DNA from: CAYWXV01 sp964462535
Lineage (GTDB): Bacteria; Bacteroidota; Ignavibacteria; OLB7
Direction: 5' to 3'
NCBI GenBank assembly: GCA_964462535.1
Contig: CAYWXV010000084.1
Span: forward strand, 1-9,488
DNA length: 9,488 nt
This document shows, in pieces, positions 5,741 through 9,488 of the stretch (within the stretch, counting starts at the first letter, position 1; every line of letters begins with the position of its first letter). The position numbers and the translations under genes are program-made. Under the pieces are notes generated by a model. That model was not told where the DNA came from, did not search any database, and worked only from the letters and a program-made list of their open reading frames with translations.

Positions 5741-8700
5741 CGAGCGCAACCAACGAACTACGAGTCTTCATCAGCAGCACGTTCCGCGACCTTCAAGACG
5801 AGCGTGAGCATCTGGTCAAGAAGATCTTCCCGGAGATTCGCGCGTTGTGCCGCGAGCGCGGGGTCACGTTCACTGACATCGATCTGCGGTGGGGACTTAC
5901 CGAGGAACAGGCCGTGCTTGGAACGGTCATCCGCACCTGCCTCGAAGAAGTTGACAAGTGCCGACCCTACTTCATCGGCATCATCGGCAATCGCTACGGT
6001 TGGGCGCCTGAGTTTCATGAGATCATGATGGATGCGGAGCTGCTGGCCAAGTATCCGTGGATTGAGGACGTGGCCATCGAAGGGGCAAGCGTGACCGAGA
6101 TGGAGTTCATTCATGGTGTCTTCAACGCGCCGGAAGTCGAAGGTTCGCCAGGGCGCATCGGTGGCGAATACGCGTTCTTCTACCACCGTCCAGGCAACCT
6201 CGCCGAGGCCGATGATCCCGTACGCCTGGCCTCCGTAATCGAACGCTCTCGGAACTCCGGCAAACCGTTTCGTGAGTTCCACGATGTTGAGGAGTTGGGT
6301 GTTCAGGTCCGATCCGACCTCCTCGCAATGATCGATCGCTTTTGGCCGGTTCAGGAAACGCTTACGCCGCTGGAGTTGCAGCGCCGCGCTCATTCGGCAT
6401 TTGCTGCAAATCGCACTCGGGCGTACATCCCCAATCCTGCTTATCTCAAGTCCTTCACGACCTGGCTGAATGAGTCGCAGATTCCGTTGGTGATTCGCGG
6501 CGAATCGGGCCTGGGAAAGAGCTCCCTGGTCGCTTATCTGACCGAGTACTACCGCAAGAAGAATCCGAATGCGTTTGTCGTTGAGCACTATGTCGGCGCA
6601 TACCAGGCAAGCGGGACAGCGTTGTCTGTGATGCGTCACGTGATCGAGGAAATACGAGAGCGGTTTGGCGTCGACGAAGAGATTCCCGTCAGGGAGGCAG
6701 AACTGCAGCGGAGGTTCCCGAACTGGCTTTATCGATGCGAGCATCTTGCCACGGAGGGTGGGGCGTCAGTATTGATCGTGATCGATGCGGTCAATCAGCT
6801 TCGTGCATCCGACCGGCTTTTGTCATGGCTCCCAAAAGCGATCCCATCCGGCGTGCGGCTTCTTGTCTCGACAACGCCTGGAGAGGCGGACGACCGACTG
6901 CTGGCGCGAGAGTGGGAGCAGATGGATGTGGTTCCCGTCAGTGATCAGCGATTTCGTCAGAGCATAGTCGTACGCTATCTGGGTGAATACCACAAAGGGA
7001 TATCGGCGGAACAAGTTCGCCGAGTGACGGAAGACGCGAAGGCGAGTTCCCCGCTGTACATCCGTGTTGTCGCCGAGGAGCTACGACTTCATGGCGAACA
7101 CGAGACCCTCGATGCACAACTCGACAGGTATGTCGCAGCAGACGATCTGCTTGCAGTCTTTGACGGTGTACTCGATCGAATCGAGAGGGATTATGGGGAG
7201 TCTGCGGTACGATCCATGCTAGGGCTGATCGCTGCTTCGCGAGTCGGGTTGAGCGAGATAGAGCTGATGGAATTGACAGGGATGAACCGGCTCGACCTGT
7301 CGCGCCTGTTGTTCGCACTCGACTATCACCTGATTCAGAACGACGGGTTGTTGGGGTTTTTCCACGACTACTTGCGGCGCGCTGTCGAGAGGCGATATCT
7401 CTCCGACCCGACTGTCGTACGGCTGTTCCACGAACGACTCATTCGGCTGTTTGCATCGCTGCCGGTAAGTCTGCGAGCGACACAGGATTGGCTGCATTCG
7501 CTTGAGTCGCTGGGAGATCGAGACGGATCGCTCGACGTTCTTGCACGCATTGAACGGTTCGCTCCAATGTGGGCATCCGAGCCAGAGACGGTTATGCGCC
7601 TCTGGGCATCGACGGAGACACCGAGCATTGCTAAGGCGTACCGAGCAAATCTGGATGTTTGGATTCGCGAGCGAGAACCGAGCCGGGAGCAACGCGCAAT
7701 GGTGCTTGGTTCCGTAGCGGAATTGCTCGCGAGGATTGGGGGCTGGGAAGAGTCCGAGCAATTGTATCGAGAGCAACTGGCTGAGCTTCGGGAGGCGCAC
7801 GACCGGCTCGGGGAATCAAACGCGCTCTCGTCGCTTTCGGGATTGGTGAGAAGCAGGGCGCGGCTGGAGGAAGCCTTGCGCCTGGCGGTGGATGCCGAGT
7901 CGATCGCCCGCGAGCTCGGTTCCCCAAAAGCCATCGCTTATGCTGTCAGTTATCGGGGTATCGCTCATTGGTCTCGTAACGAGTACCCCGAGGCATTGGC
8001 ATGCTATCGGGAGTTTGAGCAGATCTCGCGCGAGTTGGGAAATCAACGCAACGTATCCGTTGCCATAGGGAATCGCGGCCTCGTGCATGCCGATCGTGGG
8101 GAGAACGCCGAAGCGCTGGCTTGCTATCGGGAGCAGGAAGAGATCCTTCGGGAGTTAGGAGATAGGCAGAACCTTGCCGATGCACTAGGCTGCCGAGGCA
8201 ATCTGCACTTTGCCCGTGGGGAATACGCCGAGGCATTGGCGTGCCATCAGGAGGAGGAAGAGATCCATCGAGCGTTGGGGGATCGAAGAGGTATTGCTAC
8301 GGTGGCCGGCAGTCGTGGCACAATGCATGCAGTTCGTGGCGAATATCCTGAGGCATTGGCATGCTTTGCCGAGCAAGAGAAACTTGCCAGGGAGATGGGA
8401 GATCGCCGGCAGATATCCATTGCAGTGGGCAATCGCGGCATCGTGCTTGGTCTTCGTGGTGAGTTCGACAGAGCATTGGAGTGCTTCCGCGAACAGGAGG
8501 AGATAGATCGAGAGCTGGGAGACCGCAGGCGAATTGCCATGGCCGTCGGAAATCGTGGCATCGTACATGGAAATCTTGGGGAGTATACGGAGGCGTTGGC
8601 ATGTTATCAGGAACAGGAGGAGATCGCGCGGGAGTCCGGCGATCACAGGGGAGTTGCCCTTGCCGTCAGCAATCGCGGCGTCGTGCATGCGAATCGCAAG

Positions 8701-9318
8701 GAATACGCGGATGCCCTTGACTGCTTTTGGAAACTAGAGGCGGAGCGTCATGTTATCGACACACCAGCTCAGCGAATCGAGTGGTTGGAGGGGATCGCGC
8801 GTATGCTGGTAGAACTTGTTGAGGACGGAGCGGAGGCACCCGACATACTGGCGGAATACGTACCGGGCATGCATTCGCAGCGACCCGTTCACGCAGGCCA
8901 GTGGCGGGCAACGTCCTTGCTACATGCCCGCACGGTTGCCGAAGAGTGCCTCACAATCTCGCGGCAACTGTCCGCGCTCGATACGCTCTTTAAGTCGCAG
9001 GTCGTTCTGGCACGCATCTCAGCAGTGGAAGGAGATTTCGAAGGAGCGCAGAGGCAATTGGAGACGTTGTTGGAAGATGCGAACGAACCCACACCCTCCC
9101 TCGTTGATTCCGATCACACCTCGTACAAAGCAATGGAGAATCGTGCCGAACTACACTACCGGCTCTGGAGAATCAACGCGTCCGATGCCCCCCACCGCGA
9201 CGACGCGTTGCGCTTGTACCAGGTCTTGAGGCGATGGACGCCCAAGCAGGAGTACCAGGAGCGAATCGAAGAAATGAGTGCTTCAACCACATCTGATGCC
9301 ACAGATGCCGCAGAGTAA
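5737..9318 (+). CDS. Paralogue C: complete DUF4062-NACHT-TPR (NPHP3-like STAND) protein, 1193 aa, divergent TPR framework
   Basis: The start MTSATN precedes ELRVFISSTFRDLQDERE, six residues before the conserved block as in the paralogues. DUF4062 (about 7-170) keeps D49-L-R-W52-G, R86-Y-G-W89, S118-V-T-E-M-E123 and the AFFYHRPG strand. The NTPase has canonical Walker A G255-ESGLGKS262, Walker B LIVID350-AVNQ and an RLLVSTT strand; the GxP position reads S437-S-P439. A winged helix ends at FFHDYLRR (541-548). The linker (about 555-666) differs strongly from the YEVL-YWSSM linker of A and B. Nine 40-residue TPRs (667-1026) use an acidic framework (ACYREQEEI, GNRG). The C-terminal domain (1027-1193) is conserved (AEECLTIS, AELHYRLWR, EYQERIEEMSAS) with a short extra loop (TPSLVDSDHTSYK). 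It is probably a cytoplasmic ATP-driven switch; function and ligand are not shown by sequence. It is preceded by the DUF4062 remnant, not directly by B. Confidence 0.95.
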   Translation: MTSATNELRVFISSTFRDLQDEREHLVKKIFPEIRALCRERGVTFTDIDLRWGLTEEQAVLGTVIRTCLEEVDKCRPYFIGIIGNRYGWAPEFHEIMMDAELLAKYPWIEDVAIEGASVTEMEFIHGVFNAPEVEGSPGRIGGEYAFFYHRPGNLAEADDPVRLASVIERSRNSGKPFREFHDVEELGVQVRSDLLAMIDRFWPVQETLTPLELQRRAHSAFAANRTRAYIPNPAYLKSFTTWLNESQIPLVIRGESGLGKSSLVAYLTEYYRKKNPNAFVVEHYVGAYQASGTALSVMRHVIEEIRERFGVDEEIPVREAELQRRFPNWLYRCEHLATEGGASVLIVIDAVNQLRASDRLLSWLPKAIPSGVRLLVSTTPGEADDRLLAREWEQMDVVPVSDQRFRQSIVVRYLGEYHKGISAEQVRRVTEDAKASSPLYIRVVAEELRLHGEHETLDAQLDRYVAADDLLAVFDGVLDRIERDYGESAVRSMLGLIAASRVGLSEIELMELTGMNRLDLSRLLFALDYHLIQNDGLLGFFHDYLRRAVERRYLSDPTVVRLFHERLIRLFASLPVSLRATQDWLHSLESLGDRDGSLDVLARIERFAPMWASEPETVMRLWASTETPSIAKAYRANLDVWIREREPSREQRAMVLGSVAELLARIGGWEESEQLYREQLAELREAHDRLGESNALSSLSGLVRSRARLEEALRLAVDAESIARELGSPKAIAYAVSYRGIAHWSRNEYPEALACYREFEQISRELGNQRNVSVAIGNRGLVHADRGENAEALACYREQEEILRELGDRQNLADALGCRGNLHFARGEYAEALACHQEEEEIHRALGDRRGIATVAGSRGTMHAVRGEYPEALACFAEQEKLAREMGDRRQISIAVGNRGIVLGLRGEFDRALECFREQEEIDRELGDRRRIAMAVGNRGIVHGNLGEYTEALACYQEQEEIARESGDHRGVALAVSNRGVVHANRKEYADALDCFWKLEAERHVIDTPAQRIEWLEGIARMLVELVEDGAEAPDILAEYVPGMHSQRPVHAGQWRATSLLHARTVAEECLTISRQLSALDTLFKSQVVLARISAVEGDFEGAQRQLETLLEDANEPTPSLVDSDHTSYKAMENRAELHYRLWRINASDAPHRDDALRLYQVLRRWTPKQEYQERIEEMSASTTSDATDAAE
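7735..8814 (+). repeat. Nine 120-bp tandem units encoding TPRs (paralogue C)
   Basis: Units start at 7735, 7855, 7975, 8095, 8215, 8335, 8455, 8575 and 8695, all 120 bp. The consensus is RGEYxEALACYREQEEIxRE, then LGDRRxIAxAVGNRGIVH. Compared with A and B, unit positions 13, 15, 34 and 38 change from Arg, Leu, Met and Tyr to Glu, Glu, Arg and His in nearly every unit. First and last units are divergent caps. Confidence 0.93.
9305..9318 (+). promoter_or_regulatory. 14-bp coding overlap between paralogues C and D
   Basis: The start ATG of D (9305-9307) lies inside the last codons of C, whose stop is TAA 9316-9318. With no Shine-Dalgarno before 9305, translational coupling is the likely mode. 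The same DNA context (CCGCAGAG then GAACTCCGCGTC) is seen at the end of paralogue B, where the downstream copy has decayed. Confidence 0.6.
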
Positions 9319-9488
9319 GGAACTCCGCGTCTTCATCAGCTCCACCTTCCGCGACCTGCAGGAAGAGCGCGAGCACCTGGTGAAGAAGATCTTCCCGGAG
9401 ATACGGGCCCTCTGTCGTGACCGCGGTATCCGTTTCACCGAGGTCGATCTGCGTTGGGGACTGACCGATGAGGATGTTGCGCTCGGTC
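9305..9488 (+). CDS. Paralogue D: 5' part of another DUF4062 protein, truncated by the window end
   Basis: ATG at 9305 gives MPQSK followed by ELRVFISSTFRDLQEERE, HLVKKIFPEIRALCRDRG, FTEVDLRWGLTDEDVALG, the DUF4062 N-terminus. This start leaves five residues before ELRVF, as in paralogue B; an in-frame ATG at 9296 and a GTG at 9278 are alternatives. The gene overlaps the last 14 bp of paralogue C in another frame, so translation is probably coupled; no Shine-Dalgarno is visible. By analogy it should continue as a DUF4062-NACHT-TPR protein, but only 61 codons are in view. The DNA of its start is closer to paralogue B and to the 5503 remnant than to paralogue C. Confidence 0.9.
   Translation, partial: MPQSKELRVFISSTFRDLQEEREHLVKKIFPEIRALCRDRGIRFTEVDLRWGLTDEDVALG

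Noticed and set aside
5758..6744. Long minus-strand ORF (328 aa) opposite the DUF4062/NACHT part of paralogue C
   Set aside because: It is a shadow of a strongly conserved + strand coding region in GC-rich DNA; its translation shows no recognisable motif and the equivalent minus ORF is not preserved at the same length opposite paralogue B.

Overview
The window is one strand-biased block of very long, paralogous genes, all on the + strand. They encode NPHP3-like signalling ATPases. Each complete protein has an N-terminal DUF4062 domain (motif FISSTFRDLQ-E-ER-E, then D-L-R-W-G-L-T-E-E), a NACHT/STAND-type P-loop NTPase with a winged-helix segment ending in FFHDYLRRAVE, a tandem array of 40-residue TPRs of the LGN/GPSM2/kinesin-light-chain style, and a shared helical C-terminal domain ending in RIEE(L/M)(T/S)A. 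The DNA is moderately GC-rich and coding density is near complete. The organism cannot be named from this window. Large DUF4062-NACHT-TPR proteins and in-frame TTCATCC heptad tracts fit a bacterium with a large, repeat-rich genome (for example Planctomycetes, Chloroflexi, Armatimonadota or Myxococcota), but that is inference.

Layout: (1) 1-1698, the 3' part of paralogue A: end of the winged helix, linker, 7 TPR units and C-terminal domain. (2) 1695-5504, complete paralogue B (1269 aa), starting in an ATGA overlap with A; it has 10 TPR units and a 33-residue low-complexity insert between Walker A and Walker B. (3) 5503-5720, a decayed fifth copy: a DUF4062 start lacking a start codon and frameshifted by what looks like a single 28-bp deletion. 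(4) 5737-9318, complete paralogue C (1193 aa), with 9 TPR units built on a different residue framework. (5) 9305-9488, the first 61 codons of paralogue D, overlapping the end of C by 14 bp and running off the window.

The genes are probably co-transcribed and, at A/B and C/D, translationally coupled. No other gene family, RNA gene, CRISPR array, transposase or clear terminator was seen. The architecture (TIR/Rossmann-like N-terminal module, STAND switch, repeat sensor) and the tandem, recombining, internally homogenised repeats suggest a diversifying recognition system such as a self/non-self or anti-phage conflict locus. That role is inferred from architecture and is not shown by the sequence. 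The strongest internal evidence is that residues varying between otherwise near-identical TPR units fall at the known TPR ligand-contact positions, and that paralogue C has a coordinated swap of framework residues in every unit.
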